Assembly (NCBI GenBank): GCA_019232985.1
Contig: JAFAMW010000048.1
Location: 1 to 64,000 of the forward strand
Origin: Roseateles sp.
Lineage (GTDB): Bacteria; Pseudomonadota; Gammaproteobacteria; Burkholderiales; Burkholderiaceae
Direction: 5' to 3'
Length of the DNA: 64,000 nt
In this document: positions 19,601 to 27,678 of the stretch, piece by piece
How positions within the stretch are numbered: the stretch's first letter is position 1
Layout: each line of letters begins with the position of its first letter
Made by a program: the position numbers and the translations under genes
The notes under the pieces: model-generated
The model's input: only the letters and a program-made list of their open reading frames with translations
Told to the model about the DNA's origin: nothing
Database searches by the model: none

Positions 19601-21073
19601 GTCGCTGGCGAGGCCCGGCAGCGCGGTCGAGGCGAGGCCGTGGACCGCGTCGGTGCTGAGCACCGCGATATGTTCGGCGTCGAGGCCGCGCAGCTGCAGG
19701 CTCGTCAGCACGCCAGCCTGGGCGCTCGTCAGCGCGCCGAACTGGTCGGTCGTCAGCGCCTCGAGCTGGGCGCCGCTGAGACTGCGGATGAACGCCGTCG
19801 ACAGGCCTGCGATCTGGTCCGAGCTCATCGCCGACAGCGTGTTCGAGCTCAGCGACTGCAGCTGCAGCGTGCTCAACGCCCCGATCTGGGCGCTGTTCAG
19901 CGCCGCGAGGTCGAGGCTCGAGAGCGCGCCGAGCTGGCTCGCCGACAGGTGGCGCAGCTGGTCGGTCGTGAAGGTCGCGATCTGATCGGTCGTCAGCGCC
20001 GCGATCGCCGACGCGCGCAGTCCGAGCACGGCGCTCGGCGGCAGCGCGACGAGGTCGTCGGTCGTCAGCGCGCCGACCTGCGCGGCCGTGAGCCCGGACA
20101 GCTGGTTCGACTGCAGCGCGCCGAACTCGGCCGTCGTCAGCGCGCCGAGCTGGTCGGTCGACAGGCCGGTCAGCTGCGACGAGGCAAGCGCCGCGACGCC
20201 ATGGGTGCCGAGCGCGACGAGGTCGTCGCTCGACAGCGCCGTCAGCTGCACGCTGCTGAGCTGGCGCAATTGCGCGGTCGTGAGCGCGGCGATCTGCGCC
20301 GGGCTCAGGTTCGCGAGCGTCGTCGTGCCGAGCGTGTGCAGCTGAAGGTTCGTCAGCAGCCCGATCTGCCGGGTGCTGAGCTCGTGCAAGGTGTCCGAGG
20401 GCAGGGCCGCGAGCGCCGCCGTCGACAGCGACGCGATCACGCTGCTGCCGAAGCCCTGCAGCGCCGACGACTCCATCGCGACGAGCTGGTCGGTCGTGAT
20501 CGCGAACGCCTGGTTCTGTGCGATCGCGCCGAGCTGGTCGGACGACATCGCGTCGAGCTGGTCGGTCGTCAGCACGTGCAGCTGCGCGGCAAGCAGCGAG
20601 TTGACCGCCGTGGTGCTGAAGCCCGTGATGTCGTCGGTCGACAGCCGCGGCAGCTGGACGCTGCTGAGCGCGCGTACCTGGGACTGCGTGAACACCGCGA
20701 ACTGGGTGCTCGTGAGGCCGGCGAGCGAATCGCTCGTGAGCTTGTTGACGCTGTTCGGCGAGAGCGCCCCGATCTGCGTCGTCGTCAGCGTGCCGAGCTG
20801 GGCCGTGCTCAGCGCGTTCAGGGCCGTCGTGCTGATCGTGCGCACCGTGTTCAGGCTGATCGCCTGGACGTCGGGCGTCGTCAGCGCCTGGATGTTGCCG
20901 GCCGCGAGGTAGCCGATCGAGCGGGCCGAGAGCGTCGAGACCTGCGCGGTCGTGAACGCCTCGACCTGGGTGGCCGAGAACTGCAGCCACTGCGCCGCGC
21001 TCAGACCCGCCAGCTCCGTCGAGGTGAGCTGGGCGACCTGGTCGGTCGTCAGGGTCGTGATGTCGATCGCCAT
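16631..21073 (-). CDS. Giant octapeptide-repeat protein with C-terminal calcium-binding-like domain (diverged repeats)
   Basis: 1480 residues. Residues 1 to about 1239 are about 154 octapeptides of form L-[ST]-[ST]-x-[QDA]-[ILVM]-x-[AG], e.g. LTTDQVAQ and LSTAQLGT. The T-x-x-Q/D step resembles a helix N-cap box, so a solenoid of very short helices is possible. No super-repeat is evident. The last 241 residues hold a globular domain starting PLVLDLSGTGIHTV, with WITGNEGFLAVEGPNG, QLFGTATRLADG and an EF-hand-like DVNHDGVINALD loop, as seen near the C-terminus of large RTX-type proteins. There is no signal peptide; the extreme C-terminus RPEDELPPTPLI matches its neighbour, suggesting a type I secretion signal. 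No transporter genes are in the window. Function unknown. Confidence 0.85.
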   Translation of the reverse strand: MAIDITTLTTDQVAQLTSTELAGLSAAQWLQFSATQVEAFTTAQVSTLSARSIGYLAAGNIQALTTPDVQAISLNTVRTISTTALNALSTAQLGTLTTTQIGALSPNSVNKLTSDSLAGLTSTQFAVFTQSQVRALSSVQLPRLSTDDITGFSTTAVNSLLAAQLHVLTTDQLDAMSSDQLGAIAQNQAFAITTDQLVAMESSALQGFGSSVIASLSTAALAALPSDTLHELSTRQIGLLTNLQLHTLGTTTLANLSPAQIAALTTAQLRQLSSVQLTALSSDDLVALGTHGVAALASSQLTGLSTDQLGALTTAEFGALQSNQLSGLTAAQVGALTTDDLVALPPSAVLGLRASAIAALTTDQIATFTTDQLRHLSASQLGALSSLDLAALNSAQIGALSTLQLQSLSSNTLSAMSSDQIAGLSTAFIRSLSGAQLEALTTDQFGALTSAQAGVLTSLQLRGLDAEHIAVLSTDAVHGLASTALPGLASDGLNAWSGAQWEALSTTQLRGLTPAQVARIGTAALDTLTTDQFAGLSSVQIHALGSDQIAGLLPEQIGALNTAAFQSLSSAQAAALTADQLQQITSAEAAAMTAAQAGALNPNLTNSLTSAALEALTSNALRALTTDALATIGAAGIELLSTAQLRSLTVGQVASLHNDTFNALSTSQFAALTSTQFGAIASDQIGQIGNGQLDAVAPISFRALHSEQLAGLGDGQLNSLSSAQLNMLTSTQAAGLTPVLFAGLQTQSIAALSNSLLGALGSDQLDVLSAEQVAALRTSQLGAFSKAQLGVFTSDEIGFLTSNQVAALSPAQLATLSTAQVSAMNPGDFAALSTRAFAALSSDQLGVLSGDDLRALSIAQLHALTSTQVAGLSAAQLGALNTNQLAALTTAALQGVGTDQIGQIGAGQIGAITPHQLALMNTAQIAALTTDQLQAFTTTHFSLLNSLQLGALGTDQLGALNTADFASLSSRAFIGLASNEFGLLSSDQIAALTTSEISVLGYFQAQAMTTAQIAALDTQQIVALSNVPILAWSSSQIAALASDGIGLLPIRAIRVLEADDFAALSTDQIHTLTSQQLHELTTAQWQGFSDVDIADLTTRAMTGITSTAFNALATSQLDLITSDQLHALSTQMLHVLSTGIVASLSSDMLAGLDSHQFAAFTTSQLEAITTTVFATLGSADLAALNTVQVHALTTDQIGAIGTDMIAGLSTRDIAALDPDQIAAFATDTIQAMTGKQLDAMFLATPLVLDLSGTGIHTVAAGHGVSFDINGTGAKQQWGWITGNEGFLAVEGPNGQITSGAQLFGTATRLADGTHAANGYAALAQYDVNHDGVINALDPEYAKLGVWVPTESHGVVGQGAFYTLAQLGITSLNLDATKSSQLDNGNLIGLVSSYTTASGATHEMADVWFAKDTGAAATAAQTSTHAHDAALPQVHELLADAHAPIGGVASAGTMGASTHDAAWHHLAQRRPEDELPPTPLI
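17357..21055 (-). repeat. Octapeptide (24-bp) repeat array, diverged
   Basis: About 154 tandem 24-bp units encode the octapeptides. Units are diverged at the DNA level; only the codon pattern for L-S/T-S/T...Q-hydrophobic persists. The period leaves no stop codon on the opposite strand either, so long antisense open frames arise as a by-product. Confidence 0.85.
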
Positions 21074-21108
21074 GGTGGAGCGGGGCCCGGACGGGGTACT
21101 TCAGAAGC

Positions 21109-21139
21109 GCAAACCCCGGGGCGGGGCCCCGGGGTTTGC
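21109..21139. terminator. 13-bp GC-rich perfect hairpin between the two repeat genes
   Basis: Arms 21109-21121 (GCAAACCCCGGGG) and 21127-21139 are perfectly complementary around a 5-nt loop. It lies in the 74-bp gap between the stop of the 2014-residue gene and the start of the 1480-residue gene. There is no T-run, so it may attenuate read-through or stabilise the upstream mRNA 3' end rather than act as a standard intrinsic terminator. Confidence 0.6.
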
Positions 21140-21147
21140 TGCCGCCG

Positions 21148-24100
21148 TCAGATCAGCGGTGTCGTGCCGCCGAGCCCGTACTCGTCCTCCGGTCGCTTGT
21201 GCAGATGGGTCAGCAGGGCGTGCTGCAGGCTCGGGTCGTGCGTCGCGGCGTCCGCCGCGTGGACCGTCGAATGCGTGACCGCCGCCGCTGCCGTCGCCGT
21301 GCTGCCCGTCGTCGCGCTGCCCTCGAGCACGCCGCTGTTCGGCGCCGCGAGCAGCTCGCCGAGGCTCGGCGTGCTGGCCGCCGCCGTCGTCGTCGTGCCC
21401 GCCTTGGCGAACCAGACATCGGCGAGCTCGTGCGTCTTGCCGTCCGAGGTCGTGTAGCTCGAGATCAGGCCGATCAGGTTGCCGTTGTCGACCTGGTTCG
21501 ACTTCGTCGCGTTGAGGTTCAGCGAAACGATGCCGAGCTCGGCGAGCGTGTAGAAGTGGCCCTGGCCGACCACCCCGTTGACCTCGGTGGGGACCCAGAC
21601 GCCGAGCTTCGCGTACTCCGGATCCAGCGCGTTGATCACGCCATCGTGGTTCACGTCGTACTGCGCGAGCGCCGCGAAGCCGTTTGCGCCCTTGCCGCCG
21701 TCCGCGAGCGTCGTGCCGGTGCCGAACAGCTGGGCGCCGCTCGTGATCTGGCCGTTCGGGCCTTCGACCGCGAGGAAGCCTTCGTTGCCGGTGATCCAGC
21801 CGTACTGCGACTTCTGGCCCGTCGCGTTCAGGTCGAAGTTCACGCCGTGGGCCGCCGCCACCGTGTGGATGCCGGCGCCCGAGAGGTCGAGCACGAGCGG
21901 CGTCGACAGGAACATCGAGTCGATCTGGTCGCTCGTCATCGCGTGAGTCTGGTCGGACGTGAACGCGCTGACCTGCGCCATGCTCATGTGGCTGAGCTCG
22001 TAGGTGCTGAAGCCCGCGATCTGGTCGGTCGAGAACGCGACGATGTGGTCCGTCGTGAAGCCGGTCAGCTGCAGGCTGCTCAACGCGTGGATGTCGTCCG
22101 TCGCGATGGCCCGGATCTCCTCCGACGTGAACGCGTGCAGCTGCGTCGAGGCCAGCGCCGTCATCTGCGTCGTCGTCAGCGCGTGGATGCTGTCGGTCGC
22201 GAAGGCGGCGATATGCGTCGTGTCGAGCGACTGGATCTGCAGCGTCGTGAACGCGTGGATCGCATCGGTCGTGAACGCGTGCAGCTGATCCGTCGTCATG
22301 TCCGAGAAGGTCAGCGTGCTCAGCGCATGGACCCCGTCCGTCGTCATCGCGTGGATGCCGTCGGTCGTCAGGCCGATGAACTGCCCGCTCGACAGGCTCG
22401 CCCACTGCGACGAGGTCAGCGCATGCACGTCGTCCGTGCCCAGGGCGTGGAAGTCCGCCGACGCGAGCCCGGCCAGGCCGGTCGTGGTCAGGGCCGAGAT
22501 CTCGTCGGTGTGCAGGGCCGCGACCTGGTCGCTCGTGAAGGCCTGAAGCTGCATCGACGAGAAGGCCTTCGCGTCGTCCGTCGTCAGCGCCCCGATCTGA
22601 TCCGTGGACAGGCCGAGGACTTCCTTGCTCGTCAGCGCCGCGAACTGCACGGTGCTCAGCGCATGGATCGCGTCGGTCGACAGGGCGTGGATCTGATCCG
22701 AGCCGAAGGCCGCGATCTGCGTCGAGCTCAGCGCCTGGACCTCGTCGGTGTGCAGGCTCTTGAGCTGGTCGGTCGCGAGCGCCGCGATGTCCGTGCTCGT
22801 GATCGCGTGGATCTGGGCACTGGTCAGCGCGTTGAGGTCGTCGGTCTTGAGGTGGCTGATCTGGTCGGTCGTCAGCGCGCCCATGTCGACGGTGGACAGG
22901 GCCCGGACCTGGTCGGTTCCCAGCGCATTGACCTGTTCGGTCGACAGCGCCGTCAGCGCCGTGCTCGACAGGGCCCGGACGTCGTCGGTCGTGAGCGCAC
23001 CGACCTGGTCGGTCGTCAGGCCGACGAGCTGCTTGCTCGTGAGCGCCGAGAACTGGACCGTGTTCAGCGCATGGACGGCATCGGTCGAGAGCGCATGGAT
23101 CTGGTCGGAGCTCAGCGCGGCCACCTGCAACGAGCTCAGCGCCTGGGCCTGATCGGTGTGCAGGCTCTTGAGCTGGTCGGTCGTGAGCGCCGCGATGTCG
23201 GCACTCGTGATCGCGCGGACCTGCGTGCTGGTCAGGGCGTTGAGGTCGTCGGTCTTGAGGTGGCTGAGCTGGTCGGTCGTCAGCACGGCCATGTCGGCGG
23301 TCGACAGGGCGCGGATCTGGTCGGTGCCCAGCGCGTTGACCTGTTCGGTCGTCAGGGCCGTCAGCGCCGCGCTGGCCAGGGCCTTGACGTCGTCGGTCGT
23401 GAGGGCGCCGACCTGGTCGGTCGTCAGGCCGACGAGCTGCTTGCTCGTCAGCGCCGCGAACTGGCCCGTCGTCAACGCGTGGACCGCGTCGGTCGAGAGC
23501 GCGTGGACCTGGTCGGAACTCAGGGCCGCGACCTGGGACGAGGTCAGTGCTTGAACCTCGTCGGTGTGCAGGCTCTTGAGCTGATCGGTCGTGAGCGCCG
23601 CGACGCCGGCCGTCGAGATCGCGCCGACCTGCGTGCTCGTGAGCGCGTTGAGGTCGTCGGTCTTGAAGTGGCTGATCTGGTCGGTCGTCAGCGCGGCCAT
23701 GTCGCTGCTGCTCAGCGCGCGGGCCTGGTCCGTGCTCAGGGCGCCCAGCTGGTCGGTCGACAGTCCGATCAGCGCCGTGCTGGCGAGGGCCTTGACGTCG
23801 TCGGTCGTGAGCGCGCCGACCTGGTCGGTCGTCAGACCCATCAGCTGCTTGCTGTTCAGCGCGGCGAACTGGAGCGTGCTCAGCGCATGGACGTTGTCCG
23901 TGGACAGCGCATGGATCTGGTCGGAGCCCAGGGCCGTCATCTGCGCCGAGCTCAGCGCCTGGACCTCGTCGGTATGCAGCGACTTGACCTGGTCGGTCGT
24001 CAGCGCCGCGATGTCGGCGCTCGTGATCGCGCGGACCTGGGCGCTCGTCAGGGCGTCGATGTCGTCGGTCTTGAGGTGGCCGATGTGGTCGGTCGTCAGC

Positions 24101-27100
24101 GCGGCCATGTCGACCGTGGACAGGGCGCGGACCTGATCGCTGCCGAGGGCGTTGAGCTGCTCGGTCGAGAGGGCCGTCAGGGCCGTGCTGGACAGGGCCT
24201 TGACGTCGTCGGTCGTGAGCGCGCCGACCTGGTCGGTCGTCAGGCCGACGAGCTGCTTGCTCGTGAGCGCCGCGAACTGCAGCGTGCTCAGCGCATGGAC
24301 GTCGTCGGTCGAGAGCGCGTGGATCTGGTCGGAACTCAGCACCGCCACCTGGGACGACGTCAGCGCCTGGATCTCGTCGGTATGCAGGGCCTTGAGCTGA
24401 TCGGTCGACAGCGAGCCGAACGCCGTGGTCGACATCGCCCTGACGTCGTCGGTCGTGAGCGCGCCGACCTGGTCGGTCGTCAGGCCCAGGAGCTGCTTGC
24501 TCGTGAGCGCGGCGAACTGCACCGTGCTCAGCGCGTGGACCGCGTCGGTGCTCAGGGCGTGGATCTGGTCGGAGCTCAGCGCCGTGACCTGGACCGAGCT
24601 CAGCGCCTGGACCTCGTCGGTATGCAGCGACTTGACCTGGTCGGTCGTCAGCGCCGCGATGTCGCCGCTCGTGATCGCACGGACCTGGGTGCTCGTGAGC
24701 GCGTTGAGGTCGTCGGTCTTGAAGTGGCTGATCTGATCGGTCGTCAGCGCGGCCATGTCGCCGCTGCTCAGCGCGCGGACCTGGTCGGTGCCGAGCGCGC
24801 CGAGCTGGTCGGTCGACAGGGCGGTCAGCACCGCGCTGGACAGCGCCTTGACATCGTCGGTCGTGAGCGCGCCGACCTGGTCGGTCGTCAGGCCGACGAG
24901 CTGCTTGCTCGTGAGCGCCGCGAACTGGACCGTCGTCAGCGCGTGGACGGCGTCCGTCGAGAGCGCGTGGATCTGGTCCGAGCCCAGCGCCGCGACCTGC
25001 GTGGAGCCCAGCGCCTGGACCTGATCGGTGTGCAGGCTCTTGACCTGGTCGGTCGTCAGCGCGGCGATGTCCGTGCTCGTGATCGCGCGGACCTGCGCGC
25101 TCGTGAGCGCGTTGAGGTCGTCGGTCTTGAGGTGGCTGAGCTGGTCGGTCGTCAGCGCGGCCATGTCGCCGCTGCTGAGGGCGCGGACCTGGTCGGTGCC
25201 CAGGGCGTTGACCTGCTCCGTCGACAGGGCGGTCAGGGCCGTACTGGTCAGGGCCTTGACGTCGTCGGTCGTGAGCGCGCCGACCTGGTCGGTCGTCAGG
25301 CCGACGAGCTGCTTGCTCGTGAGCGCGCCGAACTGCACCGTGGTCAGCGCGTGGACGGCGTCGGTCGAGAGCGCGTGGACCTGGTCGGAGCCCAGCGCCG
25401 CGATCTGGGTCGAGTTCAGGGCCTGGACTTCGTCGGTATGCAGCGACTTGACCTGGTCGGTCGTCAGCGCGGCGATGTCCTTGCTCGTGACGGCGCCCAT
25501 CTGGGCGCTCGTGAGGGCGTTGAGGTCGTCGGTCTTGAAGTGGCTGATCTGATCGGTCGTCAGCGCGGCGACGTCGCCGCTGCTGAGCGCGCGGACCTGG
25601 TCGGTACCCAGGGCGTTGACCTGGTCGGTCGACAGGGCGGACAGCGCCGTGCTGGTCAGGGCCTTGACGTCGTCGGTCGTGAGCGCGCCGACCTGGTCGG
25701 TCGTCAGGCCGACGAGCTGCTTGCTCGTGAGCGCGCCGAACTGCACCGTGGTCAGCGCGTGGACCGCGTCGGTGCTCAGCGCGTGGATCTGGTCCGAGCC
25801 GAAGGCCGCGACCTGGCTCGAGCTCAGCGCCTGGACCTGATCCGTGTGCAGGCCCTTGAGCTGGTCGGTCGAGAGCGCGGCGACGTCGGCCGTCGTGATC
25901 GCGCGGACCTGGGTGCTCGTGAGGGCGTTGAGGTCGTCGGTCTTGAGGTGGCCGACCTGGTCGGTCGTCAGCGCGGCCATGTCGCCGCTGCTCAGGGCGC
26001 GGACCTGGTCGGTGCCCAGCGCATTGACCTGGTCGGTCGACAGGGCCGTCAGCACGGCGCTCGACATCGCCTTGACGTCGTCGGTCGTGAGCGCGCCGAC
26101 CTGGTCGGTCGTCAGGCCGACGAGCTGCTTGCTCGTGAGCGCGCCGAATTGCACCGTCGTCAACGCGTGGACCGCGTCGGTGCTCAAGCCGTGAATCTGG
26201 TCGGAGCTCAGCGCCACGACCTGGTTCGAGGTCAGCGCCTGGACCTCGTCGGTATGCAGGCTCTTGAGCTGGTCGGTCGAAAGCGCGGCGACGTCGGCGG
26301 TCGTGACGGCCCGGATCTGGGCGCTCGTCAGGGCGTTGAGGTCGTCGGTCTTGAAGTGGCTGATCTGGTCCGTCGTCAAGGCGGCCAGGTCGGCGGTCGC
26401 CACGGCGCGAACCTGGTCGCTGCCCAGGGCGTTGAGCTGGTCGGTCGACAGCGAGCCGAACGCGGATGTGCTGAAGGCCCGCACGTCGTCCGTGCTCAGC
26501 GCGGCCACCTGCTCGGAGCTCAGGCCGAGCAATTGCTTGCTGGTCAGCGCGCCGAGCTGGCCGGTCGTCAACGCGTGGACCGCATCGGTCGACAGCGCGT
26601 GGATCTGGTCCGAGCCCAGCGCCAGGATCTGCGTCGAGCTCAGCGCCTGCAGCGTGTCGGTGTGCAGGTTCTTGAGCTGGTCCGTGGCCAGCGCCGCAAT
26701 CTCCGTCGACGTCAGGGCGCGAACCTGCGTGCTGACGAGGGCGTTGAGGCTGTCCGTCTTGAGGTTGGTGATCTCGTCCGTCGTCAGCGCGACGACCTGT
26801 CCGGTCGTCAGGGCGCCGACCTTGTCGGTCGACAGCGCGTTGATGGAGGTGGTGTGGAGCGCCTGGATCTGCCCGGTCGACAGGGCCGTGATCTGCGCGG
26901 TCGTGACCGCCCCGAACTGGTCGCTGCCCAGGGCATTGAGCTGGCTCGACGTGAGCGTGTGGATGCCCGCCGTGCTCAGGGCGCGCAGGTCGTCCGTCCG
27001 GACGGCGCCGAGGTCCTCGGTGCTCAGGAAGCTGGCGGCCTTGGTCGTCAGCGACCCGAACTGCTCGGTCGTCAGGGCCTGGAACTGTTCGGTCGAGAAG

Positions 27101-27192
27101 GCCGCCCAGTCGTCGCTCGTCAGGATCGACAGCGTGTAGGTGGAGAGCTGCGAGATCTGGTCAGTGGTCAGGTTCGTGATCAGAGAAGACAT
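21148..27192 (-). CDS. Giant octapeptide-repeat protein with homogenised 136-residue super-repeats
   Basis: 2014 residues from ATG 27192, chosen over an in-frame TTG (27198) because GAGGGAG lies 5-11 nt upstream. Residues to about 1759 are about 219 octapeptides (LTTDQVGA, LSTDAVHA, LTSKQLVG). Within them 17-octapeptide blocks repeat almost unchanged. The C-terminal 255 residues match the neighbour: PLVLDLSGAGIHTV, an EF-hand-like DVNHDGVINALD loop, ADVWFAK, a Thr/Ala-rich stretch and the end RPEDEYGLGGTTPLI. There is no signal peptide or membrane segment, so type I secretion is inferred. Ser/Thr is extremely abundant. It diverges from a glycosyltransferase-like gene across 486 bp. Probably an extracellular or surface fibre; no family recognised for the repeats. 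Confidence 0.87.
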   Translation of the reverse strand: MSSLITNLTTDQISQLSTYTLSILTSDDWAAFSTEQFQALTTEQFGSLTTKAASFLSTEDLGAVRTDDLRALSTAGIHTLTSSQLNALGSDQFGAVTTAQITALSTGQIQALHTTSINALSTDKVGALTTGQVVALTTDEITNLKTDSLNALVSTQVRALTSTEIAALATDQLKNLHTDTLQALSSTQILALGSDQIHALSTDAVHALTTGQLGALTSKQLLGLSSEQVAALSTDDVRAFSTSAFGSLSTDQLNALGSDQVRAVATADLAALTTDQISHFKTDDLNALTSAQIRAVTTADVAALSTDQLKSLHTDEVQALTSNQVVALSSDQIHGLSTDAVHALTTVQFGALTSKQLVGLTTDQVGALTTDDVKAMSSAVLTALSTDQVNALGTDQVRALSSGDMAALTTDQVGHLKTDDLNALTSTQVRAITTADVAALSTDQLKGLHTDQVQALSSSQVAAFGSDQIHALSTDAVHALTTVQFGALTSKQLVGLTTDQVGALTTDDVKALTSTALSALSTDQVNALGTDQVRALSSGDVAALTTDQISHFKTDDLNALTSAQMGAVTSKDIAALTTDQVKSLHTDEVQALNSTQIAALGSDQVHALSTDAVHALTTVQFGALTSKQLVGLTTDQVGALTTDDVKALTSTALTALSTEQVNALGTDQVRALSSGDMAALTTDQLSHLKTDDLNALTSAQVRAITSTDIAALTTDQVKSLHTDQVQALGSTQVAALGSDQIHALSTDAVHALTTVQFAALTSKQLVGLTTDQVGALTTDDVKALSSAVLTALSTDQLGALGTDQVRALSSGDMAALTTDQISHFKTDDLNALTSTQVRAITSGDIAALTTDQVKSLHTDEVQALSSVQVTALSSDQIHALSTDAVHALSTVQFAALTSKQLLGLTTDQVGALTTDDVRAMSTTAFGSLSTDQLKALHTDEIQALTSSQVAVLSSDQIHALSTDDVHALSTLQFAALTSKQLVGLTTDQVGALTTDDVKALSSTALTALSTEQLNALGSDQVRALSTVDMAALTTDHIGHLKTDDIDALTSAQVRAITSADIAALTTDQVKSLHTDEVQALSSAQMTALGSDQIHALSTDNVHALSTLQFAALNSKQLMGLTTDQVGALTTDDVKALASTALIGLSTDQLGALSTDQARALSSSDMAALTTDQISHFKTDDLNALTSTQVGAISTAGVAALTTDQLKSLHTDEVQALTSSQVAALSSDQVHALSTDAVHALTTGQFAALTSKQLVGLTTDQVGALTTDDVKALASAALTALTTEQVNALGTDQIRALSTADMAVLTTDQLSHLKTDDLNALTSTQVRAITSADIAALTTDQLKSLHTDQAQALSSLQVAALSSDQIHALSTDAVHALNTVQFSALTSKQLVGLTTDQVGALTTDDVRALSSTALTALSTEQVNALGTDQVRALSTVDMGALTTDQISHLKTDDLNALTSAQIHAITSTDIAALATDQLKSLHTDEVQALSSTQIAAFGSDQIHALSTDAIHALSTVQFAALTSKEVLGLSTDQIGALTTDDAKAFSSMQLQAFTSDQVAALHTDEISALTTTGLAGLASADFHALGTDDVHALTSSQWASLSSGQFIGLTTDGIHAMTTDGVHALSTLTFSDMTTDQLHAFTTDAIHAFTTLQIQSLDTTHIAAFATDSIHALTTTQMTALASTQLHAFTSEEIRAIATDDIHALSSLQLTGFTTDHIVAFSTDQIAGFSTYELSHMSMAQVSAFTSDQTHAMTSDQIDSMFLSTPLVLDLSGAGIHTVAAAHGVNFDLNATGQKSQYGWITGNEGFLAVEGPNGQITSGAQLFGTGTTLADGGKGANGFAALAQYDVNHDGVINALDPEYAKLGVWVPTEVNGVVGQGHFYTLAELGIVSLNLNATKSNQVDNGNLIGLISSYTTSDGKTHELADVWFAKAGTTTTAAASTPSLGELLAAPNSGVLEGSATTGSTATAAAAVTHSTVHAADAATHDPSLQHALLTHLHKRPEDEYGLGGTTPLI
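21916..27171 (-). repeat. Octapeptide (24-bp) repeat array
   Basis: About 219 tandem 24-bp units. Consensus on the protein level is L-[TS]-[TS]-D-Q-[VIL]-x-A. Leucine at position 1 and a branched aliphatic at position 6 give a regular hydrophobic pattern. Confidence 0.9.
22564..26787 (-). repeat. 408-bp super-repeat array (17 octapeptides per block)
   Basis: The marker octapeptide beginning L-T/N-S-K occurs eleven times, with its Thr codon (Asn in one copy) ending at 22632, 23040, 23448, 23856, 24264, 24504, 24912, 25320, 25728, 26136 and 26544. Spacing is exactly 408 bp except one of 240 bp (24264-24504), an in-frame loss of 7 octapeptides (168 bp). Central copies are nearly identical in DNA, while the end copies are more diverged, as expected from unequal crossing-over. 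Confidence 0.93.
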
Positions 27193-27678
27193 CTTCAACT
27201 CCCTCGCTTACAGGCAACGGCGCCCGTCGGGCGATGATTTCAAAAGCCCTGCGAATCCGGCCTTGCCCTGACGTCAGGGGCGAGGCACGGGCTCGCGGGG
27301 TGCAAAACGTACGTCAAGGCAGCGGACACCCGACTGCCTTGGTTCGGTTTTCGGTTACGTTTCGCTGAACTTGAGCACTTCCTGTCGCTGCTCGTGCGCA
27401 AGTGTCTAGCAAGTAACTACAAATTTCAGCGGCGTACACGGCCCCAGGGGCATGCTAGGGCTTGCGCACCGCTTTCAGGCGGGGTTCGTGGCCCCGGCGC
27501 GGACGCAGTTCACGGAATCTCGAAACGTTTCAAATTGCATCGCCCCAGACTGGTGCAAAGACGGTGGGTTGTCCCAGTACGATACATGGGCTTCACCGCT
27601 CGGAAACGATCGAGTGGGCGGCCAAGTCCGGGCTGTTCCGTCCTTGCGGCGCGGCCGCGATCGGTTCCAATCGCAGCG
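27193..27678. promoter_or_regulatory. Divergent intergenic region of the giant repeat gene and glycosyltransferase gene
   Basis: This 486-bp region contains no supported gene and is less GC-rich than its surroundings. It holds a perfect 14-bp palindrome CCCTGACGTCAGGG (27266-27279), an 8-bp inverted repeat CAAGGCAG/CTGCCTTG (27315-27322 and 27334-27341) and a 10-bp palindrome GAAACGTTTC (27522-27531). Both divergent promoters must lie here. No confident -35/-10 pair is called. Confidence 0.55.
27266..27279. promoter_or_regulatory. 14-bp perfect palindrome, candidate operator
   Basis: CCCTGACGTCAGGG is self-complementary over all 14 bases and lies 74 bp upstream of the ATG of the 2014-residue repeat gene. 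It could be a dimeric regulator site. The protein that would bind is unknown. Confidence 0.4.

Noticed and set aside
14244..20990. Uninterrupted 2248-codon reading frame on the minus strand
   Set aside because: It crosses several well-supported genes on both strands in the wrong frame; composition is Arg/Ala/Asp-rich without motifs.
16682..21457. Uninterrupted 1591-codon reading frame on the plus strand
   Set aside because: Same cause as above, antisense to the 1480-residue gene; it also runs through the intergenic hairpin and into the next gene's 3' end.
22564..26787. CRISPR-like array
   Set aside because: The regular spacing comes from 24-bp and 408-bp coding repeats with no unique spacers and no cas genes.
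21136..27237. Uninterrupted 2033-codon reading frame on the plus strand
   Set aside because: It is the antisense of the octapeptide array. The 24-bp period and GC-rich codons exclude stops on both strands; its translation is Arg/Val-rich with no family likeness, whereas the minus frame has ordered repeats, a ribosome-binding site and a recognisable C-terminal domain.
27315..27341. Intrinsic terminator in the divergent region
   Set aside because: An 8-bp inverted repeat followed by TTGGTTCGGTTTT lies upstream of both divergent genes, so neither needs a terminator there; it is kept only as part of the regulatory region.
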